Source of the DNA: Hirundichthys speculiger
Taxonomy: Eukaryota > Chordata > Actinopteri > Beloniformes > Exocoetidae
Reading direction: 5' to 3'
Assembly (NCBI GenBank): GCA_018398805.1
Contig: JAGFBZ010002144.1
Location: forward strand, 186,001 to 250,000
Length of the DNA: 64,000 bases
This document shows, piece by piece, positions 1 through 12,500 of this stretch. Each line of letters starts with the position of its first letter. The first letter of the stretch is position 1. The notes under the pieces were generated by a model that had not been told where the DNA came from, made no database searches, and saw only the letters and a program-made list of their open reading frames with translations. Position numbers and translations under genes: made by a program.

Positions 1-16
1 CCCAAATGGGGCTCCA
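1..16. mobile_element. Right tip of a TA-target MITE
   Basis: The window opens with AAATGGGGCTCCA followed by TA, identical to the right terminus of the four complete copies at 32894, 39011, 46181 and 51077. Confidence 0.7.
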
Positions 17-500
17 TAAAAAACTGCTCTTCAGCAAGAAATTATTAAACTGGCAGAGGTATCACTGGTGGTTATCACTTGTTTACTGTATATTATTTAT
101 ATGCACTCAAGTGTGTACAAAACTATTTGGGTGAAGCTGCGATATGCATGAGTAGTCTGACCTATTATTAAGCTCAAACAACAAGATTATTTCTCCCTCA
201 AGAGTCTCAGAAATGTCTAGATACCTAAAATGCTCTTATTTGCCTTGATAGCTAATACCTTTGACAAACAGTAGTTAATACAATGTCCTGTCCACGTTGC
301 ATTTGTATTGGCATTTTGTCATGCATGGCATTCAGCGTCATTATGAAATGCACCATATCCTTTTTATATTCATTTTTATTTTTCTCTTGAGGGAAACCAA
401 CCATCGTATAACCCTCAAGTATTATACAAGGAGCTCAAGTGTTGTCCTTATACTTCATTCATACAGCTGTAACATAACTTTCCACTTCTCTCCATTGCAG
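17..500. other. sptbn4: Intronic sequence, nothing recognised
   Basis: AT-rich sequence before the first visible spectrin exon. No exon, RNA gene or repeat with recognisable ends was found. Confidence 0.5.
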
Positions 501-3500
501 GCGATGGAGTCTCAGATAGGGGACATCTACAAGGATGCAGGAGAGCTGGGAAGTTTGCAGGGTGTCTGCCTGCCACAGCAAGGGCTCATGGGAGTTGACA
601 AAGATGTTGGCGAGCACTCGGCTGTAGTAGAGACCCGGATCGTCCGGCTCATCGAGCCCCTGAAGGAGAGACGCCGCATCCTGCTCGCCTCCAAGGAGAT
701 GCATCAGGTTGCCCAAGACCTCGAGGATGAGATAGTGAGTTGGGCTCTTCCTTGAAACATTTACTTTTTCATATACAGAACATTTGTCTTTGTTATGGTA
801 ATAAGTTTAGATGATCCACACAGAATATGTCTTTGCTGCTTTCCAGAATCAAACTTCCATGTTTGACCTTGCATATAGATCTCTTCAAAGTGCAATCTGA
901 AAATCCAATGACCTGCCTCTGTTTGCCTTTGATAGCTATGGATCCAGGAGAGGCTTCCATTGGCCTCCTGTAAGGATTATGGGAATAATCTCCACAGTGT
1001 TCAGCAGAATATAAAAAAGAACCAGGTAAATGTCGTGGATGATGTTTGGTCATGGCACATCACATGAAAGGTGATCGAATTATTCTCAACGTTTGCTTCT
1101 CTGATCCTACAGGCGCTTCAGAGAGAGGTGACGGGGCGGCGGGCTCGCATTGAGGAGGTTCTAGACCGGGGAGGAATTATTGCTTCCCTAAGAACTCCTG
1201 AGGTGGACTTTGTGCGCGAGGGGGCGGGACATGTTCGCCAGCTGTGGGAGGTTTTGCAGCTGGAGTCTGAAAGGAGGTCTGTGATGTTGGATGCCGCACG
1301 GCAAGCTCAGCAGTACTACAGTGAGGGTGCTAAGGTGGAATCCTGGCTGTCGGGCCAGAAACTCCAGGTTGCAAGTGACGAAAAAGGCACAGTATGTGAC
1401 AGTTACTGGCATGTAAATGCACGATGATGAATGTGGCATTACGCCTGTATCTTGACATTATGATATTGTTTAGGATGAAGCAAGTACCCTTCATCTGCTG
1501 AAGACTCATCTGACTCTGGAGCAAACTGTGGAAACATATGCAGAGACAGTGGGCATGCTATCCCAGCAATGCCAGCATCTTCTGGAACTAGGACACCCGG
1601 AAAGGTGAGGCTTGACCCCCACAGATGAATAGCATTTCATTTTTTCACATTGCAAATGCTGTACAATATAATATATATAATATAATAGTCGTTGCCTGGA
1701 CGACGCCTGGCATGGAGCCTACTCGCTGCTGCTCCAGGGGACTTATCCCTGCGACGTTGGACGCTCCAGTTTGTCCCCGGTTTGTGGTGATCTGCGGTCG
1801 GATGTCTACATACTGTCTGCAGGGGGCGGATCGGTCCTCTTGCGGCTGGTGGAGACCTGCCGCCGCGGACATGGACATGTCGCTGGAGGCCAGTTCGGGA
1901 AAGCTAAGCTAAGTAGCCCTGAACTGCTACCCGCGGCAACCGCCGCCACTGGATCCGGGCTGCAGCGTCACGGAGCCGGGACAGGAACCCCCGACGTAGC
2001 GGCGGCGGCATGCTGCCCCCGTCCAGCAGTCTACACGCCGGATGGGTCAGCTGACCTGGCAGGGGCCGTCTGGTGACCTGGTGGGGCCCAGCACCGCCGG
2101 GGGAGACGATAACGGCCCGGTCCGGTCCGCATGATGAACCGGGCTCTGGGACGGTCGGCTCCGTCGCTCGCCGGACTGAATGGAGCTCAGTCTTCCCAGA
2201 GGAGACGGTCTGGTTCATCGGTGTTTCCTCCTCTGACCTGGAGATATCTCACTGGTCATCATTATGGAGATATACTGGTTCTAACGGCTGTTAACTGTTT
2301 TAACGGCTGTTAACTGGAGTTAGCACTCGGACCACGGGACCGGGCATGAAAAGGAGCGCTGGACGCCGACAGCTCCCCTAGTACACCAGACTGGTGTACT
2401 GAAACTTGAATTTCCCCCTTGGGCGATTAATTAAGTATTTCTGAATTGAATTTGAATTTGAATATACTCAAAGAATGATCAGTAATTGTTTGCCTGCGGT
2501 TGTGTCATTTTGTCTTTTTTGACAGTGAGCAAATTACAAAGCAACAGTCCCACATAGACAGGCTATATGTGTCCCTGAAGGACATGGTGGAGCACAGAAA
2601 GACCAAGCTGGAGCAGCAGTACTGGCTCTATCAGCTCAACAAGGAGGTGGAAGAACTGGAGAAGTGGATCACTGAGCGTGAGGCGGTGGCTAGTTCCACT
2701 GAGCTCGGTCACGACCTTGAAGATGTGACGGTCAGTGCATCCATTTGATTTTAGTGTTTGTTTTACCTCAGAAAAAAAAATTGTGATCCAACAACATCCT
2801 AAAATGAGCCTCTCCCATTAATATATTCCATCATTATGCCCATTTAAAATCAGAAAATAGTTAATTTTGATTAGTAGGAAATCAGCCATATTTTACATAT
2901 TAAAGTGCTCAGGTTATATATTATGAAAACTATATGGATTATTTCAGTTGAGTTCAGTTCAAGTGTTATTTGTATATCGCCGATTCGAAACAAGTATCGC
3001 TGAGTACTGTCTGCATTGCAATGAAAACTTATGCCATCCTGCCTGATAAGAGAAATAGACAACAGTCCAGAAACAAATCAGCATCCTCTAAAGGCAGTCC
3101 GACTGACAACACCTGAGAGGCTGGGGTGAAAAATGGTTTGTGAAAAACCTCAAGTCCTCACTACTGAGAGTTAAAGGGATACTTTGCTCAACAAAATTAC
3201 TAGGATTAGGCAACAGCCCTCTTGTGAAAAGTTATATGCTTCGCAAACTTTCAACGGCCATGTGTCTAGATTAGAACAAAAAATGTTTGGAGTCCATCCG
3301 ACCAAATCTCTGGGAGGAGTTTGTTAAAGTACGAGGCCTGGAAATTACCAAAATATTGGAAGAACTTCATATTCCATTCGTAATAGCAGACTTCCTGTGA
3401 GAATTAGAGCAGGGGTCCAAGAGACTTTTTTGTAGGTCTGAGGATGATACATCAGTCACACAAAGTTCATGTCTGTAGGTGGAAGCATATGGAGGGGCTC

Positions 3501-6500
3501 GTCATTTAAAAAAAACAAGGTGGTGCTATTGAGCCATTTTGTGTACTCATGTGCTGCACCCATAAAAAAAATATGTAAAATTCTGACACAACTAATGTGT
3601 GTGCTAAACACATTCTTCATTCACAACACGGTCACTTAGACTTTCAAGTTATGATACATGTCTGTATTCTGTATCTGTATCTGAAGATATCAAAGATGTT
3701 TTAAATTTAAGTGAAGATATGCAATGATGTCATATACAATATAATTGACTTACATTTGATTATTGCATACTAGGTCATCAAATTGGTGTCAGTTGAGTCT
3801 GGCAACGCGGTTGCCTGTAGGGATTTTTAATGTCCAGCAGGTGTCAGTATTCAGTGACTCAGTATCGACACGTATCAATTAGGGCTGGGCCAAAAAATCG
3901 ATTTTTATATTAATCGCGATTTTTTTCTTGGGATTTTAAAAAATCGATTCTCATACACGAATCGATTTTTGGCTCTGTGGAAATACTCCGCTCGCTGTCT
4001 CTTTTGTCATCTACACTTCCGGAAATAGAAGCACGTGTGTCACCATAGTAACCAGAATGCCGGCAAATTCACGCGACAAAATGGCGGAGTGCAGCGAGCG
4101 GAGTACTTTCAGAGTCTGAACTCTTTCCCACACCGCCCCACTTCAAATCAAACGTATGGACTTTATTTGGTTTTTATAAAAAGCACGAGGCAGGAGAGCT
4201 CGATATGAGGAAAGCCATATGTAAGCTTTGTCGCGGTCAAATCTCTTACTGTGGTAACACCACGAACATGACGGCGCACATCCTTCGCCACTGTGCTCTC
4301 TGACAGGCTGGGTCCGCATTTACTCGAGAGGTAAAGATACTGGCGGTGACAGCTAATGTCAGGCCCCGGGTAGTTTAATTAATTATTCATTAACGTGGCG
4401 TGTTTGTCATAAACAATCGTGTTGCCGTAGCGTGTTATTACCGGTTTGCCCGACAGCTGTAAAGCACAACGGATCGCCAACATGACAACGCTGGATGAGA
4501 GAACATATTCACGACACGTCCTGACCGGTGTAGGCTATTAGTGTTAGCAGTTGCTACCAACAGCATCTGTATCCGCAAAGAGAATAACGACGTGGATTTA
4601 TTGTCGTTTACATCACGTAGCCTATGTAGCAACTGAACCAGGTAGAGGAAGACAACTTTAGGTAAGAAAATCAAGTTTTATTCAACGCTAGACAACTTTT
4701 AAAATTAGCAACTATAGGCTGTATTGTCTCGGTTCTATTCGGGTAACTCGGTTCAGTTCGTGGTCGGAAACTAAAGACCCGGGTCGGGTCGTTTACGGGT
4801 CCAAAAATTGCGGGTCCATTCAGGTTTGGACTCCCGAACTTATGATAATAGCTCGGGTCGGGTCGGTTTTGGGTCGAATTTTCACGGCTCCATTCTGGTT
4901 CGGGTCCATGAAAGTGGACCCGTGAAGACCTCTAAACCAGAGGTCTTCAACCCTGGTCCTCGAGGCACCTATCCAGCAAGTTTTAGAGGTTTCCCAGCTT
5001 CAACACACCTGATTTTAATTAATGGTCATTATCAGGTTGTCCTCAAAGTCTGCACAAGCCTGTTGATGACACAGCCACTTGTATCACGGTGTGAAGAAGA
5101 AGGGGAAACATCTAAAACCTGCTGGATAGGGTGCCTGGAGGACCAGGGTTGAACACCTCTGCTCTAAACTACAGAAATTGCGCATTTTTTTAAAATCCAT
5201 CCATCCATCCATCCATCCATCCATCCATCCATCCATTTTTTTAAAATATTAAAACTTATTTAATCTTTATATTTTTATTATTATTTCATACTTAAAATAA
5301 TAATAATAATAAGAAGAAGAAGAATATATTATTATAATATTATATATAACAATCAATAATTACATATAATAAATATATATTTAATATTATTATTATATGA
5401 TTTTTATATTTCAATAATTGAAATATAAAAATCGCAATACTTGGTAAAATCGAAATGCAATACTTGTTTAATCAGAATCGCAATATAAATCGAATCAGGA
5501 CCCAAAAATCGTAGGAGAATCGAATCGGCACAAAAGTGTATCGGCACAGCCCTAGTATCAATACAGTTTGGCAACGTGTTGAAATGTTCCATGATGCGTC
5601 ATCAACCCATCACTAATGTCCCAGTTAGAGATCATAACGGAACAGCACTTACAACCCGACAAAGAGTAGTTTCTCCTCCAAGAGGCAGCCACACAATGAG
5701 ACAGGGACCTTTGGTCTATTTAACCAAACATTTGGATGGTAAACCTGGCTCAGCTGTGTGATGCACAGGTGGAAACACATCAAGCTGGCGGAGAATGAAA
5801 TTGGGGATGTATTTCCCCTCTATGACCAGACCAAGAGGGGGTCTACTCCTGATAGTTGTTCTTGTTGGAAGCCGTTGAGAATAAAGCAAGACTCAAAATA
5901 TTCTTCGTCTCTTTCTGCTGACTTCCACAATATATATATATATTAGGGGTGTACCGATACACAAAACTCTCGGTTCGGTACGTACCTCGGTTTTGAGGTC
6001 ACGGTTCGGTTCATTTTCGGTTCAGTAAGAAAACAAAATGCAAAATATAAATGTGCTAGTTGTTTATTACACACTTTTGTGCTTTTTAACAATAGGAACA
6101 TTAGCCTATACAAAGCTAGAATTTTGCTCAAAAATATAAATACAATATTCTGAAATGTAGATATTTTGAAAAACAAAATAAAAATAACATTGGCTCAGAC
6201 TTTTTATATCCATCTGATGTGCAAAATTGAACAGTTGCAACACTGAACAGTTTCAAGTTGTTGCTCAGATTAAATAACATGAATAAGGCTCAGACTGTTT
6301 CTTTAAAAACAAATCATTTTATTTTTTCATAAAGTCCTGGTATGATTTTCTGGCTAAAATGTGGACGAGAAGGTAATTGATATCGGGGCTCAATTACTTT
6401 TATCATGTGTTTGAAGCCAGCGTTTAGGGTGATTAGGGTCTTAAATCTGCAGCTATAAAACACACTTCGGCTCCCCGGTGAAATATAAACAGGGACAAAG

Positions 6501-9500
6501 AGAAGTTGATAAAACCAAAGTGGTTTGCCGACATTGTTCATCCGAGATCTGGTATGTTTCTGGCAACACGTCTAACCTGTTAACTCATTTGAAACGACAC
6601 CACCCCAGCGTGAATATCGCTACAAAAAGAGAAAGACGACCCGAGTACAAACACAGCTTCCCACTTCCCACCGCATTTAACACTATGTCGCGGGAGGCTT
6701 ATTGCCAAGGCTAGCGGCATTAGCATTAGCCATGACGTCCGCTACAACTGCTGTTTGTTGTGCTCCACAACATGCGGTCCTCTACTTAATATGTCCGTGT
6801 GGAAACTCGTTCGGTACGCCTCCGTCCCGAACTGACCACAACGTACCGAAACGGTTCAATACAAATACATGTACCGTTACACCCCTAAATATATATATAT
6901 TATTCTTTCTCTCGACCACCCTGGTGGTGTTGTCTCCTTCAAACGGGTGCTCTGGGAGCCCGAGGGTTCTCAGAGGTTGTTCCTGGTATCTGCTGGAGCC
7001 ACCAACCCAGCTTGGGGGTTACAGCTACCAGTGCCCCAATCACTATTGGCACCACTGCTGTCTTCACACTCCACAGTTTTTCCAGCTCTTCCTTTAGCCC
7101 GTGGTATTTCTCGAGTTTCAAGTGTTCCTTCCTCCTGATGTAGCCCTTGCTTGGCATGGCCACATCCACCTGGAGTGCCCTGGTTCCTCAACAGCTGACG
7201 CGGACCATGTTAACATAGATGATGTCTGAGCATGACTCTATGGGCCTGATTTACTAAAGGTTTGCGTGCGTAAAAACGTGTGCAAACTTGACACCACCCG
7301 CAAACCAATGCGCAAGCTGATTTACTAACAGCGTGCAAAGAGGACTGCGCCTCTCAAATGAGGAAAATAGCACACGCTGTTCATTTAGTACTTTTGCTCT
7401 GATGAATAAACAATATGGGGTGTACCCGCCAGAAAGCGCTAAATACTGGGAGGGGAAAATGCAAATAGGTTCATTTACCACACGCAATGAGATTTACCAA
7501 CCCTGAAAGTAATTGCGGGGATTGTGATTGCGTCTGTATTTAGTACGTTCGAAAGGAAGGTGCTAATCTGTCCAGCATTACGCACCGATGGCTGCTGTTA
7601 TTGTGGCAAGGAGGCGACATCGCCAAAATCAAAGAATACGCAGAGAGAGAGTCTTTCGGACTCGTGTAAATTTGTTTGGAATGAATGAAAACCAGATAGT
7701 TGAAACTTAAGGGCTGATTTGGAGCCGGTCACAAGCACATGCAAAAGGAGAAATATTTTATTTGAATGTTAAATCGAGTATTATTCAGCAAAAGGTTGCC
7801 ACAGGAGGCACATTCATTTTTTTATTTGTGATAATAAATAAATCACGTGTTTTCATGGAGAAAAAAGTGTTTCTTATTGTGCGCCTACCTTGTTCTGCAG
7901 TTGGCTCTAGCGTGTCAGACCCCAGTATCCCAGTTATCTGCTCCTCCAGAAGGTGAGCTGCACCTGCTGCTCAATGCTGGTTAGAGGCATCTCTTCCCTC
8001 CACCTGTCTGTCTTGTTTGCCGAAGTTTTATTAAAGGCCACTTTTTCTTTAGTTCTTCGCCTTATATCTTGCCACCTTCTTTTAACCTCATCTGCCGTTC
8101 TTTTTGTCTTACCAACTGCATTTTATTCTATCGCAGATTTTCTCCCATATTGCGTTTCTTTTGGTAATGTTTAAATTTCTTTGCTGTAGTTCATGAATGT
8201 GTTTATTTGCCTCTTCCACTAATATCTCTAACTCCAACTCGTCAAATTTCATTTTGCGCTTGCGTCTATCCTGCTTTCCATCCAGACTCTCCATGGCGCA
8301 AACCTTAAGACACGCAACACCTCATTTAAATACTGCGGTTTGCACCCGTTATCAATTGCGCGAGCATTCTTAGTTGATCACCCGCAAAACACACAACAGC
8401 ACGCGCAAACTTTTTCAGTGCACACGCAATTTAGTACTCTTTATTCAGGATCTTAGTAAATCAGGCCCTATATGTATTAGTGTCGCTCATTCCAAGGTGT
8501 AGGCATTTACCGTAAAGGACCTAGCCTAAGGATCCACCTGATATCAATGGTTGCCCCGCTGGGGTTTGAACCTCCGATCTCCTGTACCAAAGTCAGTAGC
8601 TTAGTTATGGATATATATCTCAGTAATCACTTTTGACCAAGTGTAACGAAAAGGAATATTGGACATATGTATGAAATCCTCCTGTTTCCTGTTAAATTGA
8701 CCAAGGTTAAAAGATTGAATCAAAACCCATCATTCTGTTGTTCAGTACTCTCAATTATCTTTAAACCTGCATACAGTTTGCAGGTTAATTGTGTTAATTG
8801 TGATTTGAGTTTGACTGATAAACACTTTATCAAGAATATAATAATCACACTATCACAATCATTTCATCAGAGGAGTTGAAAAAATATTCATTTATTTCTA
8901 TATTAGCATAGGGAACACATGGAGCCCCATACTCCTTGCTGTATTGGAAGAATCAGAAGGACTTTCAGGATCGGGAAGTAACCGTGTTATAAGTCCTTAA
9001 AGGGTTGTGTGTCATGTGTGTTACTCCAGGTGCTTCAGGAGAGATTCACCAAGTTTGCCTCAGAAACCAACAGTATCGGTGAGCAGCGCATGGAGCAGGT
9101 GAACAAAATGGTGAATGAGATGATCGACTGTGGCCACTCGGATGCCGCCACCATCGCAGAGTGGAAAGACGGTCTAAACGAGTCATGGGCCGACCTTCTG
9201 GAGCTCATGGAAACTCGCAGACAGATGCTGGCAGCATCACATCAACTGCACAGGTTCTTCACCGACTGCAAGGAGGTACAGTCTGTGACCTAGGTGTACA
9301 GTGTATTTATTTATTTATTTTATCACCTTTTGACATTTAATTTATTAAATCATTTTCGAAGACAGTCTAGTCATGATATGTGGCTTTTATTTTTAAAGCG
9401 CTGGTTATGACAATGCTTTACTACGTTGTAGGTCTTGGCACAGATTGCAGGGAAGATAAAGCAGCTGCCAGAGGTGAGGGCATGCCAAGCCAACATCACC

Positions 9501-12500
9501 AATCCGGCCACGCTGCAGAGACTCATGCACTCCTTTGAGCATGCCCTTCAGCTGCTAGTTGCACAGGCAAGTGATCTAAACCTTATTCTTGATAAGTTAA
9601 TTGAAAAGCTGATTTTGGGTGAATTACAATTCCTCTCTTAACCTTCAATCTCAACCCTTAACCCTCAATTTTTGGCCCTGAATCTAAACCCTCGAAAGAA
9701 GTGTAAGGGTTAGCTTGTGGCTTAGAAATGGGACACCCCTCGAGTGCAGTTACGTCATCAGACTGAAATGTATCAGAGCCGTGTTGTCTCTGTATTTCCT
9801 GAAATGACACAGGGATAACATTGAAAAGAGCGCCGTATATTCTCTAAATAATATTAGCAAATAACACAATAGAGGATACATTATTCAGTCCTCCGTCGCT
9901 GCACAACAAGGTATACAAGTAACGTGAAGCAGACCGGGACTGCCGGTCCGGCAGCAAACATCGTAAAGTAAAAAAAATGTTACGCAACAACAATCCATGA
10001 AAAAAAATCTCAAACAAAAACAATAAAATGGTTTCGTAACATTTATATCTTTAAGATACACGAAGATACTTACATTTGTAGCTAGCTTTTTTTGTCACCA
10101 TAATTTTCAAAGATGTCTTGGCTAAATTACCCAGTGCCTTCTGGGTAGCCTTTACTACCAAGGGTGGTGTCGGAAAATCTCAATTTTGAGGGCGATACAG
10201 CCCTAAAAACCTGTCCATCAATTTGACTTTCTAAGAATTGGGACAACACTTGCACTTAGCGGGAGCGGACATTTTTGAGACTGAGGGTTGAGATTGAGGG
10301 TTAAGGGAGGAATTGGAATTCACCCTTTATATATTTATTATTATTTGTTGATTTATTCAATTTATGAGATCCAAAGCTCAAAATGAATAGTTGAGATTAT
10401 TTTCTCTCATCTTTCAATGCTGGTTTTTCTGAAAATCATTCCCGGAAGGTCAAGCCGTTAACTACCACTGTTCTGTCTTGGTGCAGGTAAGACAGCTGCA
10501 GGAAAATGCCGGCCAGCTGCGGACCATCTATGCAGGTGAGAAGGCTGAGGCCATCATGGTGAAAGAACAGGAAGTGATGGAGGCCTGGAAGGAGCTGCTG
10601 ACCTCTTGTGAGGCCAGTCGTGTCCAGGTGACTTCAGTAACCGACAAAGTGCAGTTCTTCTCAGTGGTGCGTGAGAACCTCATGTGGATGGAAGGCATCA
10701 TGGGCCAGATAGGATGGGATGAGCCGAGGTGAGACATATATACACTATACTGCCAAAAGTATTCACTCACATGCTTTGACTCACATATGAGCTTTAGCTC
10801 CTCCCATTCCTAATCAATATGACAAGGCTCCACCCTTTGTAGCCAGAACAGCTTCAGCTCTTCTAGGAAGGCTGTCCACCAGGTTTAGGAGTGTGTTTAT
10901 GGGGATTTCTGTCCATTCTTCCAGAAGAACATTAGTGAGGTCAAACACTGATGTTGGACCAGAAGGTCTGGTTCTCAGTCTCTGCTCTAATTCATCCCAA
11001 AGGTCTTCTATCAGGTTGAAGTCAGGACTCTGTGCAGGACAGTCAAGTTCATCCTCCAGACTCTTCCATCCATGTCTTTATGGACCTTGCTTTGTGCACT
11101 GGTGCCCAGTCATGTTGAAGAGGAAGCTCCAGCTCCAAACTGGTCCCACAAAGTTGGGATCATGGAATTGTCCAGAATGTCTTCAGAGTTCCTTTCACTG
11201 GAACTAAGGGTCCAAGCCCAGCTCCTGAAAAACAACCCACCCCACAGGGCCGGCTCTTGTCATAGGCGATATAGGCGGCCGCCTGGGGCGCCTCCTGCTG
11301 GAGGGGTGCCGCCACGCCGCCAGTCTCCGTTGGCCTTGAGGTTCAAAACATACCTGAGATCCACCATGTCTCAGGAGCGTTTAAATGGACTTGCCCTGAT
11401 AAGTATAAACCGTGAGATGTCTAGGCAGGTGTCATTTGACGACACCATAGGTGCCTTTGCTGCCAGGAAGTCCAGACTTTAGTTGAAAGTAACTGTTGTT
11501 ACCGTTGAGTTTGTCGTTGTTCAAATGCTGAAGTTAAACTGTCGTGATTGCTCAGTTGGTTGTTGTCATTGAATTGCAGTGGGCTCGGGGGGAGTGTAAT
11601 CTCGCCTGGGGTACCAGATTGGGTAGAGCCGCCCCTGCCACACCATAACCCCCCCCTCCACCAAACTTTAGACTTGGATCAGTGCTATCAGACCAGTACC
11701 GTTCTCCTGGAAACCACCGAACCCAGACTCTTCCATCAGATCACCAGATGGAGAAGTGTGATTCTTCCCTCCAGAGAACGTTCCTCCACTGCTCTAGAGT
11801 CCAGTGGTGGCTGTTTTACACCACTGCATCCGACGCTTTCCATTAGTCTTGGTGAAGTCTGGCTTGGATGCAGCTGCTCCACCATGGAAACCCATTCATG
11901 AAGCTCTCTGCTCTGTTCTTGAGCTAATCTGAAGGTCACTTAAAGTTTAAAGGTTTGTCGTGATTGACTCTGGAAAAAGACTCTTCGCACTACGCGCTTC
12001 AGCATCCGCTGGACCCGCTACGTCAGTTTCCGTGTCCTACCACTTCGTGGCTGAGCTGCTGTTGCTCCCAAACGCTTACATTTCATTATAATACAGCTGA
12101 CAGTTGACTGGAATATTTAGGAGCGAGGAAATTTCACAACTGGATTTGTTGCACAGGTGTCACAGTTCCACACTGCAGTTCCATGAGAGCGACCAATTCT
12201 TTCACAGATGGGTGAAGACTACAAACTAAAAACAATCTGCCGGTCTAGGTGCTTAATTTTATACACCTGTGGGCATGGAAGTGATTGGAACACCTGATTC
12301 CAATAATTTGGATAGGTGAGCAAATACTTTTGGCAATATAGTGTATGTGTATACTTGTTGATATATGCACCTTACTTTATGATGATATACAACACAAGAG
12401 TGCAAGTTTAGAAACTGCATTTTGAATTGTAATTGTTCAGTTCAACGTAAAGTCCCTGAACATGGTCTTTTTTTAAAATCTGCATTTACATTCATGGTTA

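Larger units (their letters stand above)
3880..5554 (+). mobile_element. Non-autonomous hAT element with relic BED finger
   Basis: It starts TAGGGCTGGGCC, ends CACAGCCCTA, and is flanked by a perfect 8-bp TSD, GTATCAAT (3872-3879 and 5555-5562). The ends are rich in AATCGATTTTT-like sequence. At about 4150-4310 (+) a BED zinc-finger relic can be read: [19 protein letters not shown] followed by MTAHILRHC, with the C-x2-C and H-x3-H spacing. It contains a second hAT MITE and simple repeats. Confidence 0.85.
1113..9275 (+). other. sptbn4: Exons encoding the ankyrin-binding spectrin repeats (R14-R15 equivalents)
   Basis: Exons 1113-1391, 1474-1604, 2526-2730 and 9030-9275 encode two successive repeats. 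The first starts near [16 protein letters not shown], the second near [20 protein letters not shown]. In beta-I spectrin the equivalent repeats 14-15 bind ankyrin, so this is the expected ankyrin-G contact. The repeat numbering is inferred from homology because the upstream repeats are not in the window. Exon 5 ends at an acceptable but weaker donor (GTCAGT). Confidence 0.75.

Noticed and set aside
8520..8610. tRNA gene (reverse strand)
   Set aside because: A good B-box is present but no full cloverleaf or matching acceptor stem; a SINE head fits better.
9640..10320. Telomere repeat
   Set aside because: TTAACCCTCAA-like words resemble CCCTAA arrays but are not tandem telomeric units; they are transposon arms.
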